A model generated the notes under the pieces. That model was not told where the DNA came from, did not search any database, and was given only the letters and a program-made list of their open reading frames with translations. The position numbers and the translations under genes are program-made. 64,000 nt of DNA, taken from the NCBI RefSeq assembly GCF_000406165.1, contig NZ_CM001977.1, positions 3,237,064-3,301,063 of the forward strand. The letters are read 5' to 3'. Shown one piece after another: positions 30,770 to 40,406 of this stretch. Source of the stretch: Dickeya zeae NCPPB 2538. Its GTDB lineage: Bacteria > Pseudomonadota > Gammaproteobacteria > Enterobacterales > Enterobacteriaceae. Positions within the stretch are counted from its first letter, which is position 1. Every line of letters starts with the position of its first letter.

Positions 30770-31807
30770 TTACCCCATCAATGGCCGAATGCCGCCCATA
30801 ACATCGGGTTGGCTGGTGAGATAAAGCACAATACCGGCAAAGGTCAGCATCATGCCACCGGCTAGCGATAAGGCCGACCAGAGAAAGGGTTGCCAGCGGG
30901 AAGGTGTCCCATCACGGCTTAAACGCTCCAGTTGACGACGGCAGAACAATACCGCCACGCCTAAGAGCGAAACTGTCAGCGCCGTTCCCAACGCCATGGT
31001 CAACGCAGAGATCACACCCCAGACAAACACATCCAGCACTTTGGCGAATAACAGCACCAGGATCGCACCGGAACACGGGCGCATTCCCATCGCCAGCACA
31101 ACCATCAGACGGGTTCGCCAGCCGTCACTGTGGTTTAACGCGTCTGCCGACGGCACATGTTGATGACCACACCCGCACTGTGCGTCATGTTGATGGCGTA
31201 TGGCTGGTGGTGCCAGCCGACTACCCGGCACGGGTGAACCAAGCGGCGTTAACGCGTGAATGCGTGGTTTAGGTCGGGGGAATAATACCGCCAGCAGGCG
31301 CCGCAGCGCACGCAGACACAGCCATCCCCCAAGCCCTGTCACTAGCACAAAGCTGAGTTTTTCCATCCAGAAACTGCTGATATGCAAAGTCCGGCTGGAA
31401 AGCTGCAACACCGCCAGTACGACGGTCACCAAAATAATCGCCACCAGCCCCTGTAACAACGCGGCCGTCAGGGTCAATTGCAGGCTGCTTTTCAGTCGGG
31501 ACGGGTGCGTCGCCAGATAAGTGGCGATCACCACTTTGCCATGACCGGGACCAATAGCATGCAGCACACCGTATACCAGGCTAAACATCACCAGCGTCCA
31601 GCCAGCCTGTTGAGGTCTGGCATGCACCTGCTCCATCAAATCCGACATTTGTTGATGCAAAGACCGCTGCCACTCAACACTTTGCAGCAAGAGCGATGGC
31701 CACCAGACCCACGCCTGCCATACAGCAACCCCCAGTAGTAGCACAAACAACGCCAGCGGCCACCAGTGCAAATAATTAGGGGAAACTCGCGAGCGATTTA
31801 CTGACAT
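30770..31807 (-). CDS. NicO-family nickel/cobalt (possibly zinc) transporter
   Basis: The 345-residue membrane protein has six or more helices, the family motif HAIGPGHGKVV (His 83, His 89) and GMRPCSGA. A cytoplasmic-type loop at about 204-226 is rich in histidine and cysteine (RHQHDAQCGCGHQH), as in RcnA-type exporters and NicO importers. Its start overlaps the end of a DUF1007 gene by 10 bases, a common pairing. A Zur-like site at the start of the unit suggests a zinc link. Direction of transport and metal are not decided by sequence. Confidence 0.8.
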   Translation of the reverse strand: MSVNRSRVSPNYLHWWPLALFVLLLGVAVWQAWVWWPSLLLQSVEWQRSLHQQMSDLMEQVHARPQQAGWTLVMFSLVYGVLHAIGPGHGKVVIATYLATHPSRLKSSLQLTLTAALLQGLVAIILVTVVLAVLQLSSRTLHISSFWMEKLSFVLVTGLGGWLCLRALRRLLAVLFPRPKPRIHALTPLGSPVPGSRLAPPAIRHQHDAQCGCGHQHVPSADALNHSDGWRTRLMVVLAMGMRPCSGAILVLLFAKVLDVFVWGVISALTMALGTALTVSLLGVAVLFCRRQLERLSRDGTPSRWQPFLWSALSLAGGMMLTFAGIVLYLTSQPDVMGGIRPLMG

Positions 31808-32460
31808 TGCAACGTCACCTGTTGAGCAAACTGTTTTCCCAAATCCATGTCCTGAGAGGGTTTCGCGTTTTTATCCAGCGACAACGCATAAGACTGCAGC
31901 GAGGCATCGGGTTTAGGTGTCATCAGCGTAGTTTTACAGCGTGCGGCCAGCGCCGCGCTAATCTGAATCGCTTTATCGTCTTTATACGACATATCCACGA
32001 AGTAGGAAGGATCGTAGGTGGAAATCAGTAACGGTGCCCCTGCCAGCGGTTGCGGGTGAGCCAATGGCAACACGAACTCCAGCACCGCCTTATTGCCCGC
32101 TCGGGAGAGATGATATTCCGTTGGCAGCGACAGGTATTTCACAGGCTTTCCGTTTCGATAAACATCGGTGAAGTAATGCTGCCCCAGCACATTCGCCATC
32201 ACGCCTGCCGCCAGTTTTTTCCACACGTCGGAATCTTTCGCCGCGTTACCGGCATCATAGAGCAAATCAGCGGAAGTAATAGGATCCATCGTCCAGTTCA
32301 TACGCAATCCGGTTATCAGGTCGTCTTTCCCCTCCACCGTCGTTTTCATGTCGATAAAACTGTGTGGATGGGCCAATGCCGGGCCGGATAACGCTAGCAG
32401 TGTCAATAACAGGCAGCTTACCCAACGGAATGAAAAGCCTAAATTGTTATAATGTAACAT
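31798..32460 (-). CDS. DUF1007 family periplasmic protein
   Basis: The 220-residue protein has a Sec signal (about residues 9-30, FSFRWVSCLLLTLLALSGPALA) followed by the DUF1007 opening HPHSFIDMKTTV. Family members are found beside NicO transporters and are thought to help metal delivery; the mechanism is unknown. AGGA lies 8 bases before the ATG. The start codon lies inside a Zur-like palindrome. Confidence 0.85.
   Translation of the reverse strand: MLHYNNLGFSFRWVSCLLLTLLALSGPALAHPHSFIDMKTTVEGKDDLITGLRMNWTMDPITSADLLYDAGNAAKDSDVWKKLAAGVMANVLGQHYFTDVYRNGKPVKYLSLPTEYHLSRAGNKAVLEFVLPLAHPQPLAGAPLLISTYDPSYFVDMSYKDDKAIQISAALAARCKTTLMTPKPDASLQSYALSLDKNAKPSQDMDLGKQFAQQVTLQCQ
32445..32459 (-). promoter_or_regulatory. 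Zur-like operator over the start of the DUF1007-NicO unit
   Basis: TGTTATA-A-TGTAACA is a 7-1-7 palindrome with one mismatch and closely resembles the core TGTTATAnTATAACA of enterobacterial zinc-uptake regulator sites. It overlaps the start codon of the DUF1007 gene. Confidence 0.5.
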
Positions 32461-32502
32461 TGTTTATCCTGTCCGTTTCACCTGACACTGATGCCTATTC
32501 AC

Positions 32503-33651
32503 TTAGCGAGAGCGAGTACTCACCTGAGGACGGAACATGAACACAGGCAACACCAGCACTGCCATTATCCAAAAGGTCCCACCTTGCAAATGCTCAAACA
32601 GGAACCCTGACACCACCGTCATCACCGCAACCGCGCCCCCTGTACCCAGCGCGGAGTACGCTGCCTGCAAGCGCAGTACGTCAGCATCGTGACGGGAAGA
32701 GATAAACCGCATCGCCGCCAGATGGCAAACTGTAAAGGTGCCGCAATGCAAAATCTGCATCACAATTAACCACGGCAGCGATACCGTCGCCCCCATCAGG
32801 CTCCAGCGTACCACGCTGCACAATGCAGACAATATCAGCAGCCCGGACGCACTCCAATGCCCAAACAGGCGTTTACTCAGTGCAAAAACCACGATTTCCG
32901 CGACCACGCCCAACGACCACAGATAGCCGATAACCGCCGCCGAATACCCTGCCTGCTGCCAGTAAATCACACTAAAGCCGTAGTAAGCGGCATGCGCGCC
33001 CTGCAACAAAGACACACACAATAAGAAACGCCAGACCGCAGACTCACGCAGCAAAACACGCCATGGCGTAGCGGCAGTGTGTGTCTGGTGACGTTTTACC
33101 GAAGCGGGCATCACATGCGGTCGTAACATCATCCCCAGCAGCATTGAGAGCAATCCCACCGCCAGGGTGACTAAAATCGCCTGATGTCCCCAGACGGCGA
33201 CCAGTTGCCCGGTTACGGCAGAGCCTATCACAAACGCGATGGAGCCCCAGACGCGTACCCGGCCGTAATCCAGTGGAATCTGTTTTTGCCAGGTCGCCGC
33301 CAGCGCATCCGTCAGTGGAATCAAGGGTGCAAAAAATAGGTTAAACCCTGCCATGACCATCAGGAGCCAGAGCCAGGCGCTGCCCAACCAGAACCCGATG
33401 AATGTCAGCACCGACAGCAATGCCAACAATCTCAATACGCTAATCAACCGGGCAGGATCTTTCACCAGCGGTGTAATAAACAGACTGCCAATAAATCGGG
33501 CCACCAGCCCAGCGCCCAGCAGGATACCGATCGACTCAGCGGATAGCCCTTCGCCGTTGAGCCAGCCGCCCCAAAAAGGCAAAAAAATGCCATAGCTGAA
33601 GAAATAGGTGAAATAGCTGAGTGCCAGCCAATATGTGGATTGTAAAACCAT
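32503..33651 (-). CDS. hcaT: MFS transporter, HcaT family
   Basis: The 382-residue protein has twelve predicted membrane helices and matches E. coli HcaT, a putative 3-phenylpropionate transporter, in its N-terminus (MVLQSTYWLALSYFTYFFSYG) and in GAGLVARFIGSLFITP and PLTDALAATWQKQ. The other hca catabolic genes are not adjacent. It lies downstream of glyA on the same strand behind the glyA terminator. Confidence 0.9.
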   Translation of the reverse strand: MVLQSTYWLALSYFTYFFSYGIFLPFWGGWLNGEGLSAESIGILLGAGLVARFIGSLFITPLVKDPARLISVLRLLALLSVLTFIGFWLGSAWLWLLMVMAGFNLFFAPLIPLTDALAATWQKQIPLDYGRVRVWGSIAFVIGSAVTGQLVAVWGHQAILVTLAVGLLSMLLGMMLRPHVMPASVKRHQTHTAATPWRVLLRESAVWRFLLCVSLLQGAHAAYYGFSVIYWQQAGYSAAVIGYLWSLGVVAEIVVFALSKRLFGHWSASGLLILSALCSVVRWSLMGATVSLPWLIVMQILHCGTFTVCHLAAMRFISSRHDADVLRLQAAYSALGTGGAVAVMTVVSGFLFEHLQGGTFWIMAVLVLPVFMFRPQVSTRSR

Positions 33652-33712
33652 GTTGTCTCCCCTCTACGGTCGGTTACTCTGTCAGAGAGCCGGAACAGAC
33701 GCAACGGGAAGC

Positions 33713-33745
33713 AGAAAAACAAACGCCAGCCCTAAGGCTGGCGTT
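33713..33745 (-). terminator. Terminator after glyA
   Basis: The arms aacgccagcc (33722-33731) and ggctggcgtt (33736-33745) pair perfectly; on the minus strand a T-rich run (TTTGTTTTT) follows. Confidence 0.85.
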
Positions 33746-33786
33746 GGCAATCTACCCGACAAAGCCGGGCAGATCAGGCAGGATTA

Positions 33787-35040
33787 TCAGGCGTAAACCG
33801 GGAAACGGCCGCAGATATCCAGCACTTTCTGTTTGACGCGCTCAATAACCGCTTCGTCATTGATATTGTCCAGCACATCGCAAATCCAGCCAGCCAGTTC
33901 ACGGACTTCCGCTTCTTTGAAGCCGCGACGGGTTGCTGCCGGTGTACCGATACGGATACCAGAGGTCACGAACGGGCTCTTCGGATCGTTCGGCACGCTG
34001 TTTTTGTTGACGGTGATATTGGCACGACCCAGCGCAGCATCCGCCTCTTTACCGGTCAGATTCTTGCTGACCAGATCCAGCAGGAACAGGTGGTTGTCGG
34101 TACCGCCAGACACCACGTTGAAGCCGCGAGACAGGAACACTTCCACCATCGCTTTGGCATTTTTCGCAACCTGCTGCTGGTAGGTCTTGAACTCTGGCTC
34201 CATCGCTTCTTTCAGCGCTACCGCTTTACCCGCGATAACATGCATCAGCGGGCCGCCCTGTCCGCCCGGGAACACGGCGGAGTTCAGTTTCTTGTACAGG
34301 TCTTCGTCGCCGCCTTTCGCCAGGATCAGGCCACCACGCGGGCCCGCCAGGGTTTTGTGCGTCGTAGTCGTCACGATGTGCGCATGCGGAACCGGGTTCG
34401 GGTAAACACCCGCCGCAACCAGGCCCGCGACGTGCGCCATATCGACGAACAGATAAGCGCCGATGCTGTCAGCGATTTCGCGCATTTTCGCCCAGTCCAC
34501 GATACCGGAGTAGGCGGAGAAACCACCCACGATCATCTTCGGCTTGTGTGTGCGAGCCAGTTCAGCCATTTCGTCGTAGTTGATCTTGCCGCTGTCATCA
34601 ATGCCGTAAGGCACGACGTTATACAGCTTACCGGACAGGTTAACCGGAGAGCCGTGAGTCAGGTGGCCACCGTGCGCCAGGTTCATACCCAGAATGGTAT
34701 CGCCCGGTTGCAGTAATGCGGTGTAGACAGCAAAGTTAGCCTGAGAACCTGAGTGCGGCTGAACGTTGGCATAATCAGCGCCGAACAGTTCTTTCGCGCG
34801 ATCGATCGCCAGTTGCTCAACCACGTCGACGTATTCGCAACCGCCGTAGTAGCGTTTGCCCGGATACCCTTCGGCGTATTTGTTAGTCAGCTGAGACCCC
34901 TGGGCCTGCATGACGCGTGGACTGGTATAGTTTTCTGACGCAATCAGTTCAATGTGCTCTTCCTGACGCACCACTTCTTGCTGCATTGCTTGCCATAGCT
35001 CGGCATCGTAATCGGCAATGTTCATTTCACGCTTTAACAT
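33787..35040 (-). CDS. glyA: Serine hydroxymethyltransferase
   Basis: The 417-residue PLP enzyme converts serine and tetrahydrofolate to glycine and methylene-tetrahydrofolate. The PLP lysine lies in [13 protein letters not shown]. The N-terminus [19 protein letters not shown] matches E. coli GlyA (417), and CAGGAG lies 6 bases before the ATG at 35040; the ATG at 35046 is too close to it. A PurR-like box upstream fits the known purine control of glyA. It is divergent from hmp, as in E. coli. Confidence 0.98.
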   Translation of the reverse strand: MLKREMNIADYDAELWQAMQQEVVRQEEHIELIASENYTSPRVMQAQGSQLTNKYAEGYPGKRYYGGCEYVDVVEQLAIDRAKELFGADYANVQPHSGSQANFAVYTALLQPGDTILGMNLAHGGHLTHGSPVNLSGKLYNVVPYGIDDSGKINYDEMAELARTHKPKMIVGGFSAYSGIVDWAKMREIADSIGAYLFVDMAHVAGLVAAGVYPNPVPHAHIVTTTTHKTLAGPRGGLILAKGGDEDLYKKLNSAVFPGGQGGPLMHVIAGKAVALKEAMEPEFKTYQQQVAKNAKAMVEVFLSRGFNVVSGGTDNHLFLLDLVSKNLTGKEADAALGRANITVNKNSVPNDPKSPFVTSGIRIGTPAATRRGFKEAEVRELAGWICDVLDNINDEAVIERVKQKVLDICGRFPVYA

Positions 35041-35154
35041 CCGCATCTCCTGACTCAGCTAACGTGCTTCTTTATTAAAATCACCCCAGGGGGCCGTGGG
35101 TGCATAGTGTAAACCGTTTTGGACTGGGGATGATAGAGCTTGACAGAGGTTTTT

Positions 35155-35170
35155 ACGCAAACGATTAGCT
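35155..35170 (-). promoter_or_regulatory. PurR-like operator in the glyA-hmp region
   Basis: acgcaaacgattagct matches 10 of 11 fixed positions of ANGCAANCGNTTNCNT. It lies 115 bases upstream of glyA, in the 332-base glyA-hmp gap. Confidence 0.65.
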
Positions 35171-35323
35171 ACAGGCTACACAAGGCTTCCCATCCTGCCG
35201 GGATTTATCGTTCTGGCTGATTTTTTCTCATCCGCCACCTGCATTTTTTTCATACACACCATCTTCACCCTTCCCTTTTGCCTATCGCACCGCCAGGTAT
35301 TTACAGACGGAGCCCTTTCCAAT

Positions 35324-35346
35324 AACATGCATTTTAAATACAACTT
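35324..35346 (+). promoter_or_regulatory. NsrR-like operator upstream of hmp
   Basis: An 11-1-11 site: aacatgcattt, t, aaatacaactt. The left half fits the NsrR consensus AANATGCATTT exactly at the fixed positions and the right half nearly so. It lies 26 bases before the hmp start, so nitric-oxide-responsive repression is expected. Confidence 0.75.
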
Positions 35347-35372
35347 AAAAGACAACAATGAAGGGGTTCACC

Positions 35373-36560
35373 ATGCTGGATCAACAAACCATCGCTACCA
35401 TTAAATCCACGATACCGTTACTGGCTGCAACTGGCCCTGCGTTAACTGCGCACTTTTACCAACGGATGTTTCAGCATAATCCGGAACTGAAAGATATCTT
35501 CAATATGAGCAATCAGCGTAACGGCAATCAGCGTGAGGCGTTATTCAATGCGATTTGCGCCTATGCGACGCATATTGAAAACCTGCCTGCGTTGCTGCCT
35601 GCTGTCGAGCGAATCGCCCAGAAACATGCCAGCTTTACTATCCGCCCGGAGCAATATCAGATAGTAGGTACTCACCTGCTGGTTACGCTTGACGAAATGC
35701 TGAAGCCGGGTCAGGCGGTATTGGATGCCTGGGGCAAAGCCTACAACGTACTGGCAAACGTCTTTATCCAGCGGGAAAGCGCTATTTATCAGCACAGTGC
35801 TGAGCAACATGGCGGGTGGTCCGGCACACGGCCGTTTCGTATCGTATCAAAACAGCCTCAGAGCAGCCTGATTACCAGCTTCACGCTGGAACCGGCGGAT
35901 GGCGGCCCTATCGCTGCGTACCGTCCGGGCCAGTATCTGGCAGTCTATATCCGTGATAAACGCTTTGAGTATCAGGAAATTCGTCAGTACTCACTAACTA
36001 CTGAGCCCAACGGACGCTACTACCGTATCGCGGTCAAACGCGAAGCTATGGGCAGTGTATCGGGTTACCTGCATGAGATAGCCCGTGAAGGTGACATCAT
36101 TGAACTGGCAGCACCGCACGGCGATTTCTTTCTGGATGTCGCGCCATCAACACCGGTGGCGCTGATTTCTGCAGGTGTCGGCCAGACGCCGATGCTCAGC
36201 ATGTTGCACAGTCTAAAACAGCAACAACATCAGGGTGACATCTTCTGGCTACATGCGGCGGAAAACCCAGAAGTGCACGCCTTTGCGGATGAAGTCGCCA
36301 GCCTTGGCACGGCGTTACCACAGTTGCAATCCTATATCTGGTATCGGGAAACCCCACCACAAGCGACATCACGCCCTTCTGTTTTTCACGGCTTAATGGC
36401 GTTGCAGGACCTTTCCACATCACTGCCGGTGGCAGACCTGCAGTGCTATCTGTGCGGTCCGATTGCTTTTATGCAGTTTGCCGCCCGGCAATTGTTGGAA
36501 GCTGGAATTACCGAATTACACATTCATTACGAATGTTTTGGTCCACACAAAGTGATATAG
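35373..36560 (+). CDS. hmp: Flavohaemoglobin, nitric oxide dioxygenase (HmpX)
   Basis: The 395-residue protein turns nitric oxide into nitrate with NAD(P)H. The globin domain (1-140) has the proximal His 85 (KHASFT), Tyr 95, Gln 53 and Tyr 29. A ferredoxin-reductase-type FAD domain (about 150-255, with RQYSLT) and NAD domain ([16 protein letters not shown]) follow. The start at 35373 has AAGGGG upstream; the ATG at 35358 would add five residues. In Erwinia chrysanthemi the homologue hmpX is reported to matter for infection, where plant nitric oxide is met. Confidence 0.96.
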   Translation: MLDQQTIATIKSTIPLLAATGPALTAHFYQRMFQHNPELKDIFNMSNQRNGNQREALFNAICAYATHIENLPALLPAVERIAQKHASFTIRPEQYQIVGTHLLVTLDEMLKPGQAVLDAWGKAYNVLANVFIQRESAIYQHSAEQHGGWSGTRPFRIVSKQPQSSLITSFTLEPADGGPIAAYRPGQYLAVYIRDKRFEYQEIRQYSLTTEPNGRYYRIAVKREAMGSVSGYLHEIAREGDIIELAAPHGDFFLDVAPSTPVALISAGVGQTPMLSMLHSLKQQQHQGDIFWLHAAENPEVHAFADEVASLGTALPQLQSYIWYRETPPQATSRPSVFHGLMALQDLSTSLPVADLQCYLCGPIAFMQFAARQLLEAGITELHIHYECFGPHKVI

Positions 36561-36599
36561 CTCACACCGACGGTATTTTTTATATCAACAATGTCAGCG

Positions 36600-36626
36600 G
36601 GCCGACCATTCGGCCTGTTTTATTTT
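36600..36626 (+). terminator. Terminator after hmp
   Basis: ggccga and tcggcc pair around a ccat loop and are followed by a T-rich tract (tgttttatttt). Confidence 0.7.
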
Positions 36627-36826
36627 CTAAAATAAAATACTGGAACCCTGTTTCCAAATAAACTCATCGCTGCTTTTTAAGGCCATTTTCATTCCCCTTC
36701 GCACTACACAGAAAAATAAAAATGCGTAATAAAAATAACGTAAGTTATCATTTTCACACCTTATTCCCGAAAAAAAGAAAGCCCTGATTATCTATTCTAA
36801 TCGGAGATAAAAAACACAATGTTACA

Positions 36827-36845
36827 TTTAAAACATCGTTTCATT
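36827..36845 (+). promoter_or_regulatory. KdgR-like operator upstream of pelA
   Basis: tttaaaacatcgtttcatt matches 17 of 19 positions of the KdgR consensus AATRAAAYRNYRTTTYATT. It lies 210 bases before pelA in a 494-base AT-rich gap (36561-37054) with no credible gene. Confidence 0.75.
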
Positions 36846-37054
36846 ATTTGTTTCAATTGAAAAGTAAATAAATAGATCGTATTCATTGTCAGCCCTTCAG
36901 AGACATCAGAAAAAACTATTCATTATTGTTAAGGCAAGAAAGTTAATAAATAGTGAAATTCATGACGTGATGTCCTGGCGGGCAATAAATAAAAAATGCC
37001 TTTCGATATATATGGAAGTTTTTAATACTCAAACAAACGTCAACTAAGGAAAAT

Positions 37055-38236
37055 ATGATGAACACATCATCAGGACGTTCTTTTACCCGCTCTTCAACCT
37101 ATCTGCTGGCCACCCTGATAGCTGGCGTGATGACCTCTGGCGTGTCCGCCGCTGAGCTGATTAACAATAAAGCGTTGGAATCTGCCCCTTCTGTCGGCTG
37201 GGCATCACAAAACGGCACGACTACTGGCGGGGCGGCCGCAAGCAGCAACAATATCTACATCGTCACGAATATCAGCGAATTCACTAGTGCATTGAGTGCT
37301 GGCACAGTTGCAAAGATTATTCAGATAAAAGGGACGATTGATATCAGCGGCGGTACACCTTACAAAGACTTTGCCGATCAAAAAGCCCGCAGCCAGATTA
37401 TGATTCCCGCTAATACCACCGTTATCGGTATCGGTAGCGACGCAAAATTCCTCAACGGTTCGCTGATTATTGACGGCACTGACGGTACCAACAACGTGAT
37501 CATCCGTAACGTCTATATTCAGACGCCGATTGATGTTGAGCCGCACTATGAAGCAGGTGATGGCTGGAATGCCGAGTGGGACGGCATGAATATCACCAAT
37601 GGTGCGCACCATGTGTGGATTGATCACGTCACGATCACTGACGGCAGCTTCACTGATGACATGTACACCACCAAAGATGGCGAAACCTATGTGCAGCATG
37701 ACGGCGCATTGGATATCAAACGTGGCTCCGACTACGTGACCATCTCCAACAGCCTTATCGATCAGCACGACAAAACCATGCTGATTGGTCATAGCGACAC
37801 TAACTCCGCTCAGGACAAAGGTAAGCTACACGTCACCCTGTTCAATAACGTGTTCAACCGCGTCACCGAGCGCGCTCCTCGCGTACGTTACGGCAGCATT
37901 CACAGTTTCAATAACGTTTTCAAAGGTGACGTAAAAGATCCGGTTTATCGCTACTTGTACAGCTTTGGTATCGGTACCAGCGGCAGCGTGTTATCGGAAG
38001 GCAATAGCTTCACTATCGCAAATCTGAGTGCCAGCAAAGCCTGTAAGATTGTGAAGAAATTCAACGGCTCCATTTTTTCGGATAACGGTTCCACACTAAA
38101 CGGCAGCGCCGTTGATCTATCGGGTTGTGGTTTCAGCGCCTATACCAGTGCCATTCCTTACGTTTATACCGTTCAACCAATGACTGCCGCACTGGCACAA
38201 TCCATTACGGATAAAGCCGGCTCAGGCAAACTGTAA
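37055..38236 (+). CDS. pelA: Pectate lyase PelA
   Basis: The 393-residue secreted enzyme cleaves polygalacturonate by beta-elimination and needs calcium. A Sec signal covers about residues 1-32 (ending GVMTSGVSA); the family PL1 right-handed beta-helix follows, with the vWiDH segment [15 protein letters not shown] and the catalytic-arginine segment [10 protein letters not shown]. Export across the outer membrane is expected through the Out type II system, not in this window. It is the first and most divergent of three tandem paralogues; order and length match Dickeya pelA. The ATG at 37058 is an equally good start. A KdgR-like box lies upstream and a terminator follows. Confidence 0.95.
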   Translation: MMNTSSGRSFTRSSTYLLATLIAGVMTSGVSAAELINNKALESAPSVGWASQNGTTTGGAAASSNNIYIVTNISEFTSALSAGTVAKIIQIKGTIDISGGTPYKDFADQKARSQIMIPANTTVIGIGSDAKFLNGSLIIDGTDGTNNVIIRNVYIQTPIDVEPHYEAGDGWNAEWDGMNITNGAHHVWIDHVTITDGSFTDDMYTTKDGETYVQHDGALDIKRGSDYVTISNSLIDQHDKTMLIGHSDTNSAQDKGKLHVTLFNNVFNRVTERAPRVRYGSIHSFNNVFKGDVKDPVYRYLYSFGIGTSGSVLSEGNSFTIANLSASKACKIVKKFNGSIFSDNGSTLNGSAVDLSGCGFSAYTSAIPYVYTVQPMTAALAQSITDKAGSGKL

Positions 38237-38255
38237 TTTCTCTTTTCGTGTTTTC

Positions 38256-38282
38256 AACGGCTGCATCAGCAGCCGTTTTTAC
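38256..38282 (+). terminator. Terminator after pelA
   Basis: aacggctgc and gcagccgtt pair around atca and are followed by a T-run. Confidence 0.9.
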
Positions 38283-38509
38283 ACCACTTTTGCTTTTCAT
38301 CGCTTATCCTGTCCTTCCACGCCGGTTAGACCAGCGTTGTATCCCCCACTCACCAATACGCAATTTATTTAATCATACCCACGCTAAACAGCGAAAATAA
38401 CCCAATCAACTCATTGATATTATTGTAAACATAAAAACCGCGCACGTAACACAAGGTTACAAATTCAGTCAATAGATTATTTTTTGTTAATAAAAGCGAT
38501 TGCCATCAT

Positions 38510-38525
38510 CGTGAAACAGTTCACA
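38510..38525 (+). promoter_or_regulatory. CRP-like site upstream of pelE
   Basis: cgtgaaacagttcaca matches TGTGA-N6-TCACA at 9 of 10 fixed positions, 133 bases before pelE. Catabolite activation of pelE is known in Dickeya. Confidence 0.65.
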
Positions 38526-38566
38526 AAACAGGCACTGAAAACACACGAATAGTCGCCAAACCAAAA

Positions 38567-38585
38567 GATGAAATGCTATTCCGTT
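38567..38585 (+). promoter_or_regulatory. KdgR-like operator upstream of pelE
   Basis: gatgaaatgctattccgtt matches 16 of 19 positions of the KdgR consensus, 73 bases before the pelE start. The remainder of the 421-base pelA-pelE gap shows no gene. Confidence 0.55.
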
Positions 38586-38657
38586 TTCTGAGACACCGTT
38601 AATCCATAGACACATTAGGAACATTCACTGAGTGAACAAGGAATAAGGAAAATCGTG

Positions 38658-39875
38658 ATGAACAACTTATCTATGCCTTCTGTTTCAAGACAGAAAATAG
38701 CCGGACGTTCTGCCCTCCGCACCACGAAAAACGCGTTAGCCGCCGTCATCGCCACTACGCTGATGGTATCCACTGCCTCTGCCGCCAGCCTGCAAACCAC
38801 CAAAGCGACGGAAACCGCGTCTACCGGCTGGGCAACACAAAGCGGCGGTACAACCGGCGGCGCTAAAGCGTCATCGTCTAAGATCTATGCCGTGAAAAGT
38901 ATCAGCGAATTTAAAGCGGCGTTAAATGGAAGCGATTCGTCACCCAAGATTATTCAGGTAACCGGCGCGATTGATATCAGCGGTGGCAAAGCCTACACCA
39001 GCTTTGATGACCAAAAGGCCCGCATCCAGATCAGTATTCCGTCCAATACCACCATTATCGGTATCGGCAACCAAGGTAAATTCACCAATGGTTCGCTGGT
39101 TATCAAAGGGGTGAGCAACGTCATCCTGCGTAACCTGTATATTGAAACGCCGGTGGACGTTGCGCCGCATTATGAAACCGGCGATGGCTGGAACGCCGAG
39201 TGGGATGCCGCCGTGATCGATAACTCGGATCACGTCTGGGTTGACCATGTCACCATCAGCGATGGCAGCTTTACCGATGACAAATACACCACCAAAAATG
39301 GCGAAAAATATGTCCAGCATGACGGCGCACTGGATATCAAGAAAGGCTCTGACTACGTTACCGTTTCCAACAGTCGCTTCGAACTGCATGACAAAACCAT
39401 TCTGATCGGGCATAGCGACAACAACGGCTCACAAGATGCCGGCAAACTGCGCGTCACCTTCCACAACAACCTGTTTGACCGCGTCGGTGAGCGAACGCCT
39501 CGGGTACGTTTCGGTAGCGTGCATGCTTACAACAACGTCTACATCGGCGACGTTAACCACAAAGCCTATCGTTATCAGTACAGCTTCGGTATCGGCACCA
39601 GCGGCAGCCTACTGTCTGAATCCAACGCCTTTACCATTGATAACCTCAAAAAGATCAGTGGTCGCGATAAAGAATGTAGCGTGGTCAAAGCGTTTAACGG
39701 CAAGATCTTCTCCGATAAAGGCTCAATCATCAACGGTGCTTCGTACAATCTAAACGGCTGCGGTTTTGGTTTCAGCGCTTATACCGCGAAAATCCCTTAC
39801 AAATACTCTGCCCAGACCATCACGACCAGCCTGGCAAACAGCATCAGCAGCAACGCGGGTTACGGCAAACTGTAA
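38658..39875 (+). CDS. pelE: Pectate lyase PelE
   Basis: The 405-residue PL1 pectate lyase has a Sec signal (about 1-42, ending TLMVSTASA). Beta-helix motifs include [15 protein letters not shown] and the catalytic-arginine segment [11 protein letters not shown]. The ATG at 38658 is 7 bases after AAGGAA; the preceding codon is GTG. It is nearly identical to the next gene product over a central block of about 170 residues and diverges toward both ends. CRP- and KdgR-like sites lie upstream, in line with pelE as a strongly regulated, early-acting lyase in Dickeya. Confidence 0.93.
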   Translation: MNNLSMPSVSRQKIAGRSALRTTKNALAAVIATTLMVSTASAASLQTTKATETASTGWATQSGGTTGGAKASSSKIYAVKSISEFKAALNGSDSSPKIIQVTGAIDISGGKAYTSFDDQKARIQISIPSNTTIIGIGNQGKFTNGSLVIKGVSNVILRNLYIETPVDVAPHYETGDGWNAEWDAAVIDNSDHVWVDHVTISDGSFTDDKYTTKNGEKYVQHDGALDIKKGSDYVTVSNSRFELHDKTILIGHSDNNGSQDAGKLRVTFHNNLFDRVGERTPRVRFGSVHAYNNVYIGDVNHKAYRYQYSFGIGTSGSLLSESNAFTIDNLKKISGRDKECSVVKAFNGKIFSDKGSIINGASYNLNGCGFGFSAYTAKIPYKYSAQTITTSLANSISSNAGYGKL

Positions 39876-39885
39876 TTCTCCGCTC

Positions 39886-39927
39886 AATCATCGAGGCCAC
39901 CATCGCCAGGGGCCTCGATGATTTTCC
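39886..39927 (+). terminator. Terminator after pelE
   Basis: The 13-base arms aatcatcgaggcc (39886-39898) and ggcctcgatgatt (39911-39923) are exact complements, followed by tttcc. Confidence 0.85.
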
Positions 39928-40316
39928 TTCTTCCCTGAGCTACTTCCATCACAGTGCCTCAACAGGAATATCGACTCTCCTCACTACGATGCTTTTCAGT
40001 TCTGCAACAAGGGCATTTTTCGCAAGCCTGTCCGTTTTTCACCATAAGCACCGGGGAGTTAATCTGACATAAGCCCCTCATATCAATAAAATTATATTTA
40101 ATAAAAATCGAATCAATTGTTAATCACACTACTTACAACAGACAAAAACACCAAAGTATATTGCTGAATTTAATAGAAAATTTAATTCAACATCTATTAG
40201 TAAAAGTTACCGGTCTCGATCACACTTTAGACAAAATTAATAACTCTCATAAAAAAAACGAGATTTTGATCTCAAAACATACAATCAAAAATGCTTAAAA
40301 ATCCGCCTTGCCGAAG

Positions 40317-40335
40317 GACAAAATGGCATTTCATT
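40317..40335 (+). promoter_or_regulatory. KdgR-like operator upstream of pelD
   Basis: gacaaaatggcatttcatt matches 17 of 19 positions of the KdgR consensus. It lies 72 bases before pelD; this also argues that the in-frame codon at 40308 is not the start. The rest of the 531-base pelE-pelD gap is AT-rich and empty. Confidence 0.75.
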
Positions 40336-40406
40336 TTTTCACAAACGGTTTTTTGATTTTCAATAATGCACTTTGGATTAGCGCCTACAGCGCAAGGAAA
40401 CGGTCT

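Noticed and set aside
36561..37054. Possible small gene upstream of pelA
   Set aside because: The region is AT-rich with many stops; the visible elements are the hmp terminator and the KdgR-like box.
40308..40406. Extended N-terminus for PelD
   Set aside because: It would place 33 residues before a normal signal peptide and would overlap the KdgR-like operator at 40317-40335; the ATG at 40407 has a good ribosome site.
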